Shown here: piece after piece, positions 17,718-26,194 of the stretch
How the letters are laid out: the number at the start of each line of letters is the position of its first letter
Numbering within the stretch: the first letter of the stretch is position 1
NCBI RefSeq assembly: GCF_018310535.1
Contig: NZ_CP074102.1
Location: 2,914,001 to 2,978,000 of the forward strand
DNA from: Streptomyces mirabilis
GTDB lineage: Bacteria; Actinomycetota; Actinomycetes; Streptomycetales; Streptomycetaceae
Direction of reading: 5' to 3'
Length of the DNA stretch: 64,000 bases
Notes under the pieces: model-generated
Database searches by the model: none
Told to the model about the DNA's origin: nothing
What the model saw: the letters and a program-made list of their open reading frames with translations, nothing else
Position numbers and translations under genes: made by a program

Positions 17718-18431
17718 CTACTTCGGCCGCTTGCTGGCGCCCTGGCCGTGGCCGGGATTGCCGTTGGCGGCGCCGTGGCCCGCGGTCGCGGTGGGGCTGG
17801 CGGTGGGGGTGGTGGCGGTAGAGGCAGAGGCGGAGGTCCCTGCCGATGGGGGCCGCGGCGCCGTGGTGGACGGCGCCGCCGAGGTGGACGCGGACGCGCC
17901 CGGGGAGGTCCGGTCGGCGTTCGCACCGGAGGCGGCGGGCGAGTCGCCCGGCGCCGTCCCCGCCTCGTCGGCGGCCGAGCCGCTCACGGAAGCCGTCGGC
18001 TCCGGGGACGCGGACGCTCCCCGGCCGTCACCGTCGCTCCGCCCCGAGGGCGAGGAGCCCCCGGACGACCCGGAGTCGAACAGCCGCACGAGCACCACGG
18101 CGAGGACGACCGCGCACACCACCCCGCCGGCCACCGCCCCCCGCCGCCGCGGGAGCCGCTCCGGGCGGCGGCGCCGCGAGCCGCCACGGCGGCCGGTCCC
18201 GGTACGCGCCGCGGCGCCGTCGCCGCCCGTCCCCGCCCCCGACCCGTCGCCGCCCGTCCCCGCCCCCGACCCGTCGTCGATCCTCTCCGCACCCGGCCCG
18301 TCGTACGCGTCCTGCCAGCCGTGCGCCGCCGCCGGATCCGCGTACGCCTCGTACACCGGAGGCGCCTCGCCGTCGCCGCTCGGGAGGTACACCCTCGGCT
18401 CGGCCTCGTTCTCACCGTTCTGCCAGGACAT
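17718..18431 (-). CDS. Low-complexity single-pass membrane protein
   Basis: A 237-residue protein of unknown function. Residues 1-55 are polar and acidic; an exact nine-residue repeat (GSGAGTGGD) follows. A basic run (RRGGSRRRRPERLPRRRG) precedes the only membrane helix at about residues 100-118 (VAGGVVCAVVLAVVLVRLF). The C-terminal 115 residues are almost entirely Ser, Thr, Ala, Pro and Gly, which resembles a flexible extracytoplasmic wall-spanning tail. The topology rule predicts a cytoplasmic N-terminus. Divergent from the aminotransferase gene at 18559. No enzymatic motif is visible. Confidence 0.6.
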   Translation of the reverse strand: MSWQNGENEAEPRVYLPSGDGEAPPVYEAYADPAAAHGWQDAYDGPGAERIDDGSGAGTGGDGSGAGTGGDGAAARTGTGRRGGSRRRRPERLPRRRGAVAGGVVCAVVLAVVLVRLFDSGSSGGSSPSGRSDGDGRGASASPEPTASVSGSAADEAGTAPGDSPAASGANADRTSPGASASTSAAPSTTAPRPPSAGTSASASTATTPTASPTATAGHGAANGNPGHGQGASKRPK

Positions 18432-18558
18432 GGGCGCGGATTCTAAGGACCGCAAGGGCTTACGGCACAACGTAGGGAAGAAAGCGACCCAAAACGCCAC
18501 GTCTCACGTGGTGGAAAACACCCCCCGCCGAGCGTTACGCGGCCGTAAGCTCACCGTC

Positions 18559-19770
18559 ATGCAGGTGATCCAGTCGACCAAGCTCGCCAACGTCTGTTAC
18601 GAGATCCGGGGCCCGGTGCTCGAGGAGGCGATGCGGCTGGAAGCGGCGGGTCATCGGATCCTCAAGCTGAACACCGGCAATCCGGCCGCGTTCGGGTTCG
18701 AGTGCCCGCCCGAGATCCTGGAGGACATCCTCCGGAACGTGTCGACCGCGCACGGCTACGGCGACGCGAAGGGCCTGCTCGCCGCCCGCCGCGCCGTCGT
18801 GATGCACAACCAGACCCTCGGCATCGAGACCGACGTCGAGCATGTCTTCATCGGCAACGGCGTGTCCGAGCTGATCGTGATGGCGATGCAGGGGCTGCTG
18901 GACGACGGCGACGAGGTCCTCGTACCGGCGCCGGACTACCCGCTGTGGACCGCCGCCGTGTCCCTGTCCGGCGGCACCGCCGTGCACTACCACTGCGACG
19001 AGCAGTCGGACTGGATGCCCGACCTCGCGGACGTGGAGCGCAAGGTCACCGACCGCACCAAGGCGATCGTCATCATCAACCCGAACAACCCGACGGGCGC
19101 GGTGTACGACGAGGCGATGCTGCGCGGGCTCACCGACATCGCCCGCCGCCACAACCTCCTGGTCTGCTCGGACGAGATCTACGACAAGATCCTCTACGAC
19201 GACGCCACGCACACCCCGACCGCCTCGGTCGCGCCCGACCTGCTCACCCTCACCTTCAACGGCATGTCGAAGGCGTACCGGGTGGCGGGCTACCGGGTCG
19301 GCTGGATGTCGATCTCCGGCCCCCGCGCGCACGCCGACTCCTACATCGAGGGCCTGACGATCCTCGCGAACATGCGCCTGTGCGCGAACATGCCCGGTCA
19401 GCACGGCGTGGTCGCGGCGCTCAGCGGGCGGCAGACCATCAACGACCTGGTGCTGCCCGGCGGCCGGCTGAAGGAACAGCGGGACGTCGCCTACGAGCTG
19501 CTGACCCAGATCCCGGGCGTGAGCTGCGTGAAGCCCAAGGGCGCGCTGTATCTCTTCCCGCGACTCGACCCGAAGGTCTTCAAGATCAAGGACGACCGGC
19601 AGATGGTCCTCGACCTGCTCCGCCGCGAGAAGATCATGGTCGTCCAGGGGACCGGCTTCAACTGGCCCGAGTCGGACCACTTCCGGGTGGTCACCCTGCC
19701 GAGCGTGGGCGATCTGACCGACGCGGTGACCCGGATCGGGAACTTCCTGGACGGCTACAGCCAGCCCTGA
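18559..19770 (+). CDS. AlaA-like PLP aminotransferase (glutamate-pyruvate type)
   Basis: A 403-residue fold-I aminotransferase. The N-terminus (STKLANVCYEIRGPVLEEAM, then GHRILKLNTGNPAAFGFE) matches the AlaA/YfbQ group that makes alanine from pyruvate and glutamate. The PLP lysine is in LTFNGMSKAYRVAGYRVGW, the cofactor Asp/Tyr region is INPNNPTGAVYDE, and the phosphate-binding arginine follows the lysine. No good ribosome site precedes the ATG; a TAAGCT box lies 8-13 nt upstream, so the message may be leaderless. It has no obvious operon partner. Confidence 0.9.
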   Translation: MQVIQSTKLANVCYEIRGPVLEEAMRLEAAGHRILKLNTGNPAAFGFECPPEILEDILRNVSTAHGYGDAKGLLAARRAVVMHNQTLGIETDVEHVFIGNGVSELIVMAMQGLLDDGDEVLVPAPDYPLWTAAVSLSGGTAVHYHCDEQSDWMPDLADVERKVTDRTKAIVIINPNNPTGAVYDEAMLRGLTDIARRHNLLVCSDEIYDKILYDDATHTPTASVAPDLLTLTFNGMSKAYRVAGYRVGWMSISGPRAHADSYIEGLTILANMRLCANMPGQHGVVAALSGRQTINDLVLPGGRLKEQRDVAYELLTQIPGVSCVKPKGALYLFPRLDPKVFKIKDDRQMVLDLLRREKIMVVQGTGFNWPESDHFRVVTLPSVGDLTDAVTRIGNFLDGYSQP

Positions 19771-19874
19771 CACTCACGCTGTGTACGCGACACGACAAGA
19801 TGTGCGACATGGCTCAACTTTAGACGAAATCCAAGCTAGGATGATTTCCTGAAAGACCACAGGAGGCCGTCCCC

Positions 19875-20294
19875 ATGTACGAACCGATCCGCACCAAGTC
19901 GGTCCACACGACGGCCGGCGCCCCCTCCGACTTTCCCCACCGGTCGCGCGAGGAGGAGCTGGACATCCAGCTCGCCGGACACCTCGCGGCGCTCCTCGCG
20001 GTGACCGACGAGATCCGCGCGATCGAAGCGTCCGCCGACCTGGACGCGGCGGCCGAGCGGCTCGCCGAGCAGGTGGCGCGGCTGCGGGGAGGAGTGGCGC
20101 CGGTCCGCGCGTCGTCGGCCGCCGCCGTGCGCGAGCCGCACGTCGTCGCTCTCCACCAGCGGGCCCACGCCCTCGCCGGCCGCGCCCTCGTCGTCGCCGC
20201 GTCCCGCGCGGACACGGCGGGCGCGATCCTGGCCGCCGAGCGCATGGACGCCCACGCCCCGGCCGCCGAACCCCGCGAACTCGCGGCTCGCTGA
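19875..20294 (+). CDS. Hypothetical helical protein
   Basis: A 139-residue, mostly alpha-helical, soluble protein I do not recognise. The central part (EEELDIQLAGHLAALLAVTD, then ADLDAAAERLAEQVARLRGG) has heptad-like spacing and could form a short coiled coil. There are no cysteines, signal peptide or membrane segment. AGGAGG lies 8 nt before the ATG, a very strong ribosome site. Upstream, the A/T-richer stretch at 19810-19850 contains TAGGAT, a plausible -10 box. It is convergent with the MmyB-like regulator and separated from it by a hairpin terminator. Confidence 0.7.
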   Translation: MYEPIRTKSVHTTAGAPSDFPHRSREEELDIQLAGHLAALLAVTDEIRAIEASADLDAAAERLAEQVARLRGGVAPVRASSAAAVREPHVVALHQRAHALAGRALVVAASRADTAGAILAAERMDAHAPAAEPRELAAR

Positions 20295-20332
20295 GAGCCC
20301 GCGTCCGAGCCCCCGGGCTCCCCCTGTACGGC

Positions 20333-20370
20333 CCCGGTCCGCGCGCACCCGCAGCGACGTGCGGACCGGG
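20333..20370. terminator. Bidirectional hairpin between convergent genes
   Basis: A perfect 10-bp inverted repeat (CCCGGTCCGC at 20333-20342 and its complement at 20361-20370), extended by a few inner pairs, lies in the 93-bp gap between the convergent hypothetical gene and the MmyB-like regulator. Confidence 0.65.
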
Positions 20371-20387
20371 TGCCACACACCCATCGG

Positions 20388-21263
20388 TCAGCCGAGGGCA
20401 GTGGCCGTCGTCTGCAACCCGAGCGTCGCGAGCAGCGCCAGTTGCTGCGCCGCCTCCGTGCCCGGCGCGGCCGAGCAGATCGTGATCCGCAGGTCCCCGC
20501 CCGGCACCGCGAGCGTGTCGCAATCCAGGAGGATCGTCCCCACCTCGGGATGGTGGACCGTCTTGGTGTCGGCCTTGTGGAATCCGACCGCGTGCGAGGC
20601 CCACAGCTCACGGAACGGCTCGCTCTCCCGCCGCAGATCCGCGATCAGCGAGCGCAGCCCCCGGTCGTCGGGATAGCGGGCGGTGGCGGACCGAAGATCC
20701 GACACCAGGGCCGTGCGCAGCCTCTGCTCCTGCTCCGGGGTGTGCGTGGTGCGGCTGGGCAGACCCGTGAACTGCCGCCACACGTAGTTGCGTTCCCGCC
20801 CGCGCCACCCGGACGGGTCCCCCGCCAGCGCGGCCCACAGCGGGTTCCACGAGATGAGGTTGTACGCCGCGTCGTGGACCCCGATCGGGGACTGGCTCAG
20901 CTGGTCCAGGAGGCGCTGCACGCTCGGCGGGATGTGCTGCGAGATGTGTCCGGCCGCGGGCGGTGCCTGCCCGGCCAGCCGGTAGAGGTGGTCGCGCTCG
21001 GGCTCCGACAGGCGCAGGGCGCGGGCGAGCGCGCCGACCACCTGGTCGGAGGGGGCGGTGGCGCGGCCCTGTTCGAGGCGGGTGACATAGTCCACCGAGA
21101 GCCCGGCGAGCTGCGCCAGCTCCTCCCTGCGCAGTCCGGGCGCCCGCCGCGCGCCGCCCCTCGGCAGCCCGGCCTCCTGGGGTGTGCTCCGGTCGCGCCA
21201 GTACCGCAGCGCGGTACCGAGCTCTCCGTGCTCGCGATGGTCCCGAGGGTCTCGTTGGCTCAC
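20388..21263 (-). CDS. XRE regulator with MmyB-like ligand-binding domain
   Basis: A 291-residue DNA-binding protein. The HTH at about residues 25-80 contains the family hallmark RRAPGLRREELAQLAGLSVD followed by YVTRLEQGRAT. The remainder is the MmyB-like PAS-type domain (YNLISWNPLWAALAGDPSGW, later TILLDCDTLAVPGGDLRITI). GTG at 21263 is a compromise: GGAGG is only a few bases away, and a start further upstream cannot be excluded. MmyB-like regulators are often divergent from a short-chain dehydrogenase that they control. Here the divergent neighbour is just such a gene, but broken (21376-21651), so the regulator may now be an orphan. Confidence 0.85.
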   Translation of the reverse strand: MSQRDPRDHREHGELGTALRYWRDRSTPQEAGLPRGGARRAPGLRREELAQLAGLSVDYVTRLEQGRATAPSDQVVGALARALRLSEPERDHLYRLAGQAPPAAGHISQHIPPSVQRLLDQLSQSPIGVHDAAYNLISWNPLWAALAGDPSGWRGRERNYVWRQFTGLPSRTTHTPEQEQRLRTALVSDLRSATARYPDDRGLRSLIADLRRESEPFRELWASHAVGFHKADTKTVHHPEVGTILLDCDTLAVPGGDLRITICSAAPGTEAAQQLALLATLGLQTTATALG

Positions 21264-21375
21264 CCCTCCATGGTGCTCCCCCGGCGCCGCCACAGCCTGG
21301 TACTGCCAGTCCCCCCGACGCGGAGGGCTCTGTCCGACCGCCCGGGCGGCGCGGACCGCGTCCACGAGGAGGCCA

Positions 21376-21651
21376 CACGTCGACATCCTCATCAACAACG
21401 CGCGCATCACCCAACCCGCCAAGCCTGTTGAGGAGTTGACGGGTCCGGACCTGCAACGGGTCTACGACACGAACGTCCTCGGCCCCGTCCGCACCCTGCA
21501 CGCCTTCCTCCCCCTGCTGCGGAAGGCGGAGCACCCCGTCGTCGTCAACGTCGGCAGCTCCCTTGACTCGATCATCGTCGCCACCGCCGCCGCGGGCGCG
21601 GACGCGCCGAGCGGCGCCTTCGTGGAGAACGGAGGCACCCTCCCCTGGTGA
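21376..21651 (+). pseudogene. Doubly deleted short-chain dehydrogenase/reductase
   Basis: A 92-codon open stretch that keeps two separate parts of a classical SDR. First comes the NAD-fold strand with the NNAG-like motif (HVDILINNARITQPAKPVEE) through the helix with TNVLGPVRTLHAFLPLL and the strand VVVNVGSSLDSI. It then jumps to the C-terminal tail (PSGAFVENGGTLPW). Missing are the N-terminal TGxxxGxG cofactor loop and the whole section with the YxxxK catalytic pair. There is no sensible start codon or ribosome site before it. Deletions at both places, without frameshift, indicate decay of what was probably the regulated partner of the MmyB-like regulator. Confidence 0.8.
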
Positions 21652-21783
21652 GCCCCGCGCCCTCCACCTGGTGACACCCGCAGCAGGAGGCCGCCGTTCC
21701 GGTTGCATACCGAGATCGGTCGGACACCCTCCGTTCACCCGGCGCGGCCGGGAATGTTGGGTTCCGGGAGCACTCTCCTCGAT

Positions 21784-22857
21784 GTGAGACGCATCGCGGG
21801 AATCGTCCTGGCGGTCCTGTTGATCGGCGGCGTGGTAGCAGCCGTCATCGGGGGCCGCGAAGGTCAGGACAAGGGCACGGCAACGAAGACCGTGCAAGGA
21901 GTGATCGGATCGGAGAAGGCGGAGTTCTTCGCCGATCCCGACGTGGTGAAGGCCCTGGCTGCCAAGGGCTTCACCGTGAAGACGGAGACCTCCGGGTCCT
22001 GGGCCATGGACGGCCTGGACCTCAAGGGGTACGACTTCGCCTTCCCCTCCAGCCAGGCCCCGGCCGACGAGCTGGCCGCCAAGTACCACGTACGGCAGCC
22101 GCTGCCGCGCCCGTTCTACTCGCCCCTCGTGGTCGTCGCGCACCGCAGCGCCGCCGAGGTTCTGGCGGCGAACGGGCTCGCGACCGTCGGCAAGGGCACC
22201 GGCACGCTCAGGATGGCCGCGTACCTCAAGGCCGCCGGGCGGGACCGGACCTGGCAGCAGCTCAAGGGGGCTGCGGCGCACGGCGAGTTGACCGGCACGC
22301 TCTTCATCGCCAGCACCGATCCGGACACCTCCAACTCCGGCGCGCTCTACCTCGCCGCCGCCTCGTACGTCGCCGACGGCGGCCGGGTCGCGTCCAGCGC
22401 CGCCGCCGTCGGGCGCACCGCGCCCCTCATGCACAAGCTCGTCAGCGTGCAGGGCGCCCAGCAGTCCAGCACGGACGCGGCGTTCCGTGACTTCATCAGC
22501 GGGGCCGGGAACCCGCTCGTGCTCGTGTACGAGTCGCAGGTCGCCGCGCTGCTCAACCAGGGCCAGGACGTCGGTGACCTCACCGTCCTCTACCCGGACA
22601 CCACGGCGAACAGCGACCACACCGTCGTACCCCTCACTCCCGAGGGCCGCGCGCTCGGTGAGCTCCTCAGCAGTGACCCGACCCTGCGCAGGCTCGCCGT
22701 CAAGCACGGGTTCCGGCCGCAGGGCGCGACCGGGGAGTTCACGGCGGCCACCGCCGCCCACGCCACCTATCTCAACCAGAAGCTGACCGGCGTCCGGCAG
22801 GCGCCCGTGCCCGCCTACAAGGTGCTGCACGAGATGGCGCGCCGGGCCGGGAACTAG
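21784..22857 (+). CDS. Membrane-anchored substrate-binding-domain protein
   Basis: A 357-residue protein with an N-terminal hydrophobic anchor (RRIAGIVLAVLLIGGVVAAVIGG) and a type-2 periplasmic-binding-protein fold outside the membrane (VIGSEKAEFFADPDVVKALA, FAFPSSQAPADELAAKYHV, STDPDTSNSGALYLAAASYV). No lipobox cysteine is seen, so it is probably held by an uncleaved helix. GTG at 21784 is chosen because the anchor begins there; an ATG at 21754 is an alternative. It starts an operon with telA (13 bp gap), a solute-binding/VWA lipoprotein and a small membrane protein. No ABC permease or ATPase is present, which argues against simple import and for a sensing or envelope-complex role. Confidence 0.75.
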   Translation: MRRIAGIVLAVLLIGGVVAAVIGGREGQDKGTATKTVQGVIGSEKAEFFADPDVVKALAAKGFTVKTETSGSWAMDGLDLKGYDFAFPSSQAPADELAAKYHVRQPLPRPFYSPLVVVAHRSAAEVLAANGLATVGKGTGTLRMAAYLKAAGRDRTWQQLKGAAAHGELTGTLFIASTDPDTSNSGALYLAAASYVADGGRVASSAAAVGRTAPLMHKLVSVQGAQQSSTDAAFRDFISGAGNPLVLVYESQVAALLNQGQDVGDLTVLYPDTTANSDHTVVPLTPEGRALGELLSSDPTLRRLAVKHGFRPQGATGEFTAATAAHATYLNQKLTGVRQAPVPAYKVLHEMARRAGN

Positions 22858-22870
22858 GGGGGAAAAGCAA

Positions 22871-24043
22871 GTGACGACCGAAGACACCTTCACCCTCACA
22901 CCGCCCGAGGCCGTCGCGCCCGTGCCCCGTGAGAAGGCGGGCGGGCTGGTGCCCGTCGACCCGTCCGTGCAGGACGAGATGGCGCGCCGGGCCGCCGAGT
23001 ACGTCGGCTCTCTCGCCGCCCTCGACGCCCGCTCGCCCGAGTTCGCGGGCAAGGTCGGGGAGATCGCGGGCCTCGGCGCGAGCGAGATGCGGGGCGCCGC
23101 CGCGCAGTCCAACCGCATGCTGGAGCGCACCCTGCGCAGCCTGCCCGACAAGGGCGGGGACGCCCAGTCGCACGTGGCGGGCTCGCTGGTCGAACTCCGC
23201 CGTGTGGTCGAGGACCTGGACCCGCGGGACCTGCCCGCGAGCAAGGGCCGGAAGTTCCTGTCCAAGCTGCCCGGCAGCAACAAGCTGCGTGACCACGTCG
23301 CCAAGTACGCCTCCTCGCAGGCCACCCTGAACAAGATCGTGGGCTCGCTGCGCGGCGGCCAGGACGAACTGCGCCGCGACAACGCCGCGTTGCAGACCGA
23401 GCGCGTCCGGCTCTGGGAGACGATGGGCAAGCTCCAGGAGTACGTCGTCCTCACCCGGGCCCTGGACACGGCGGTCGAGGAGCACATCGCCGCCGCCGAG
23501 GCCGTGGACCCCGCGCAGGCCGACACCCTGCGCGCCGACGTCCTCTTCCCCGTCCGGCAGAAGCACCAGGACCTGCTGACCCAGCTCGCGGTGTGCGCGC
23601 AGGGCTATCTGGCCATGGACGTGGTCCGGCGCAACAACGACGAGCTCATCAAGGGCGTCGACCGCGCCGCCACCACCACGGTGTCCGCACTGCGCATCTC
23701 CGTGATGCTGGCCTCCGCCCTCGAGAACCAGCGCAAGGTCGTCGACCAGGTCAACGCCCTGCGCGGCACGACCGAGGACCTGATCCGCGGCAACGCCGAG
23801 ATGCTCGCCACCCAGAGCGGGGAGATCCAGCGCATCGCCGCCGACCCGGCCGTCGGCGCGGAGACCCTGCGCACCGCCTTCCAGCAGATCTACCGCACCC
23901 TCGACGCCATCGACACGTACAAGGTCCGGGCGACCGAGTCGATGGCCGCGACCGTCGAGTCCCTCGCATCCGAACTCCAGTACGCGAACGCCTACTTGGA
24001 GCGCAGCCGCTCGCAGGGCGCCCTGGAAGGGGGCTCCGCGTGA
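22871..24043 (+). CDS. telA: TelA family toxic anion (tellurite) resistance protein
   Basis: A 390-residue, entirely helical cytoplasmic protein of the TelA/KlaA family (YceH-type). Family regions include GEIAGLGASEMRGAAAQSNR, the segment LDPRDLPASKGRKFLSKLPG, and DNAALQTERVRLWETMGKLQ, ending in a long coiled coil (ESMAATVESLASELQYANAY). GTG start follows GGGGGGAAAAG. The family is named for tellurite resistance on plasmids and, in Bacillus, is paired with XpaC; the biochemical function is not known. Here its stop overlaps the start of the VWA lipoprotein by GTGA, so expression is coupled. Confidence 0.92.
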   Translation: MTTEDTFTLTPPEAVAPVPREKAGGLVPVDPSVQDEMARRAAEYVGSLAALDARSPEFAGKVGEIAGLGASEMRGAAAQSNRMLERTLRSLPDKGGDAQSHVAGSLVELRRVVEDLDPRDLPASKGRKFLSKLPGSNKLRDHVAKYASSQATLNKIVGSLRGGQDELRRDNAALQTERVRLWETMGKLQEYVVLTRALDTAVEEHIAAAEAVDPAQADTLRADVLFPVRQKHQDLLTQLAVCAQGYLAMDVVRRNNDELIKGVDRAATTTVSALRISVMLASALENQRKVVDQVNALRGTTEDLIRGNAEMLATQSGEIQRIAADPAVGAETLRTAFQQIYRTLDAIDTYKVRATESMAATVESLASELQYANAYLERSRSQGALEGGSA

Positions 24044-25596
24044 GACGTCGTACGGCCTACGCCGTCGTGTCCCTGCTCGCCGTCACGGCCACCGCCGCGG
24101 TCACCGGCTGCACGGCGCAGGACCAGAAGCAGCGGTCCGACAGCAACGCCCCCGAGCCCGGCACCCTGCGCGTCCTCGCCTCCAGCGAGCTGAGCGACAT
24201 GGCGCCGATCCTCGAACAGGTCCGCAAGGACACCGGTATCAAGGTCCGCCCCACCTACATGGGCACCCTCTCCGCCGTCGACCTGCTCGCGAAGGGCAAG
24301 GTGGACGGCGCGTACGACGCGCTGTGGCTGTCCTCCGACGACTATCTGCGGCTGCGCCCCGAAGCGGCGAAGAAGGTCGTCTCCCAGACGCCGATCATGT
24401 CGAGCTCGGTGGCGATCGGGGTGAAGCCGGCGACCGTGAGCGCGCTGGGCTGGAAGCCCGAGGACGTCACCTGGTCGCAGGTCGACAAGGCCGTCGCGGA
24501 CGGGAAGCTGACATACGGCATGACCGATCCGGCCCGCTCCAACTCCGGTTTCTCCACGCTGATCTCGGTGGCCTCGGGCCTGTCCGGGGCGCAGTCGGCG
24601 CTCACGGACGCGGACGTGGCGAAGGCGACCCCGCGGCTGAAGGAGTTCTTCAAGGGGCAGAAGCTGACGTCGGGGTCCTCGGGCTGGCTGGCGACGGCGT
24701 ACGAGCGGCGCGGCACCGTGGACGCCCTGCTCAACTACGAGTCGATCCTCAAGGGCATGAAGGGGCTGACGGTCATCCGCCCGCGCGACGGCGTGGTGAC
24801 CGCCGACTACCCGCTCTCCTCGCTCGCCTCCTCCAGCAAGGACACCCGCGAGAGTGTCCGCCGCCTCACCGAGGCGCTGCGCGCTCCGGCCGTCCAGCGG
24901 GAGATCACGCAGCAGACGCGGCGCCGCCCGGTCGTCGCCTCCGTCGCCCCGGCGGCCGGCCTCGACACCGGCCGACGGCGTGAACTCGCCTTCCCCGGCA
25001 GCCGGTCCGTCGCCGACCGCCTCCTGGACTCCTACGAGAACAAGCTCCGTCGGCCCTCCCGGACCGTGTACGTCCTCGACACCTCCGGCTCGATGGGCGG
25101 CGGTCGGCTCGCCCGGCTGAAGAAGGCGCTCACCGGACTGACGGGCGACTTCCGCGACCGCGAGGAGGTGACGCTGATGCCGTTCGGCTCGAAGGTCAAG
25201 AGCGTCCACACGCACGTGGTGCGGCCCGAGGACCCGGGGGCCGGTCTCGACGGCATCCGCAAGGACGCCGAGGCCCTCAGCGCCTCCGGCAACACCGCGA
25301 TCTACACGTCGCTGGAGAAGGCGTACGAGCATCTGGGCGCGGGCGGCGACACGTTCACGTCGATCGTGCTGATGACGGACGGCGAGAACACGAGCGGCGC
25401 CGACCCCGAGGACTTCGACGGCTTCTACGGCCGGCTGCCGGACGGGCAGAAGGAGATCCCGGTCTTCCCGATCCTGTTCGGCGACTCCGACCGGGGCGAG
25501 CTCCAGCACATCGCCGACCTGACCGGCGGCCGCCTCTTCGACGCCCGCAAGGGTTCGCTCGACGGCGCATTCGAGGAGATCCGTGGCTACCAATAA
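24040..25596 (+). CDS. Lipoprotein fusing a solute-binding domain to a VWA domain
   Basis: A 518-residue exported lipoprotein. The lipobox is AVTGC with Cys24 after a short hydrophobic leader. Residues about 35-300 form a bacterial extracellular solute-binding fold (TLRVLASSELSDMAPILEQV, later KLTYGMTDPARSNSGFSTLI). Residues about 340-510 are a von Willebrand A domain with an intact metal-ion-dependent adhesion site: DTSGSMGG, the Thr/Ser loop SASGNTAIYTSL, and MTDGENTSGAD. GTG at 24040 overlaps the telA stop. This fusion, together with another binding protein and TelA, points to an envelope complex that binds a ligand and engages protein partners through the VWA domain. The next gene starts inside its 3' end (14-bp overlap). 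Confidence 0.88.
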   Translation: MRRRTAYAVVSLLAVTATAAVTGCTAQDQKQRSDSNAPEPGTLRVLASSELSDMAPILEQVRKDTGIKVRPTYMGTLSAVDLLAKGKVDGAYDALWLSSDDYLRLRPEAAKKVVSQTPIMSSSVAIGVKPATVSALGWKPEDVTWSQVDKAVADGKLTYGMTDPARSNSGFSTLISVASGLSGAQSALTDADVAKATPRLKEFFKGQKLTSGSSGWLATAYERRGTVDALLNYESILKGMKGLTVIRPRDGVVTADYPLSSLASSSKDTRESVRRLTEALRAPAVQREITQQTRRRPVVASVAPAAGLDTGRRRELAFPGSRSVADRLLDSYENKLRRPSRTVYVLDTSGSMGGGRLARLKKALTGLTGDFRDREEVTLMPFGSKVKSVHTHVVRPEDPGAGLDGIRKDAEALSASGNTAIYTSLEKAYEHLGAGGDTFTSIVLMTDGENTSGADPEDFDGFYGRLPDGQKEIPVFPILFGDSDRGELQHIADLTGGRLFDARKGSLDGAFEEIRGYQ

Positions 25597-26194
25597 GAAC
25601 CCCCTGAGGTATCTGGAGTCCCGCAAGAACCTCACCGGCAGTGCCTGCGGGCTCGTCGGTCTGGCCCTCACCTTCGCGGGGGTCGCGGGCCCGTACTGGC
25701 CGGTCGTCGTCGCGGGGCTGTACGGGGCGGGCGCCCTGATCGCCCCGCCGGAGCGCCCTCCGCTGCCGGACTTCCCGGACCCCTCAGCCCAACTGGATGA
25801 GCTACGTGGCGACTTCGGCCGCCTGCGGGAGTATCTGGACGGTGTGGAACTGCCCCCGGCGGCGGCGGGCCGGCTCACCGAACTGACCGAGCTCCTGACC
25901 GCGCTGCTGGATCCCGGCTGGGTCGCCGAGGTGCTCGCGCAGGACCCGGAGGGCGTGCACGCGCTGTCCCGTGCCGTACGGCAGGACATTCCCGAGGCCG
26001 TCGACACCTTCGTACGGACACGGTGGTGGACCCGGCTGACGCCCGGCACCGAACCGCCGGAACGCCACCTGGAGCGCCAGCTCACCCTGCTGCACGAGGA
26101 GGGGGACCGGCTCGCGGCGGCTCTGCGGGAGGTCGAGGCCCGGCGCCAGGAGTCGCACACGCGCTATCTGGAGGACCGCGGCCGCTCGCGGTGA
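25583..26194 (+). CDS. Two-helix membrane protein, XpaC-like by position
   Basis: A 203-residue protein with two closely spaced membrane helices near the N-terminus (SACGLVGLALTFAGVAG, then WPVVVAGLYGAGALIAPP) and a long soluble helical C-terminal part with coiled-coil character (RQLTLLHEEGDRLAAALREV, EARRQESHTRYLEDRG). GTG at 25583 lies within the end of the VWA lipoprotein gene, so it is translated by coupling. In Bacillus the TelA homologue is paired with the membrane protein XpaC. This protein has the right layout for such a partner, but I see no decisive sequence motif. It is the last gene of the operon. Confidence 0.7.
   Translation: MATNKNPLRYLESRKNLTGSACGLVGLALTFAGVAGPYWPVVVAGLYGAGALIAPPERPPLPDFPDPSAQLDELRGDFGRLREYLDGVELPPAAAGRLTELTELLTALLDPGWVAEVLAQDPEGVHALSRAVRQDIPEAVDTFVRTRWWTRLTPGTEPPERHLERQLTLLHEEGDRLAAALREVEARRQESHTRYLEDRGRSR

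Noticed and set aside
22871..24043. Calling the TelA operon a proven tellurite resistance determinant
   Set aside because: The family name is historical; no TerD-type genes accompany it and the biochemical role of TelA is not known.
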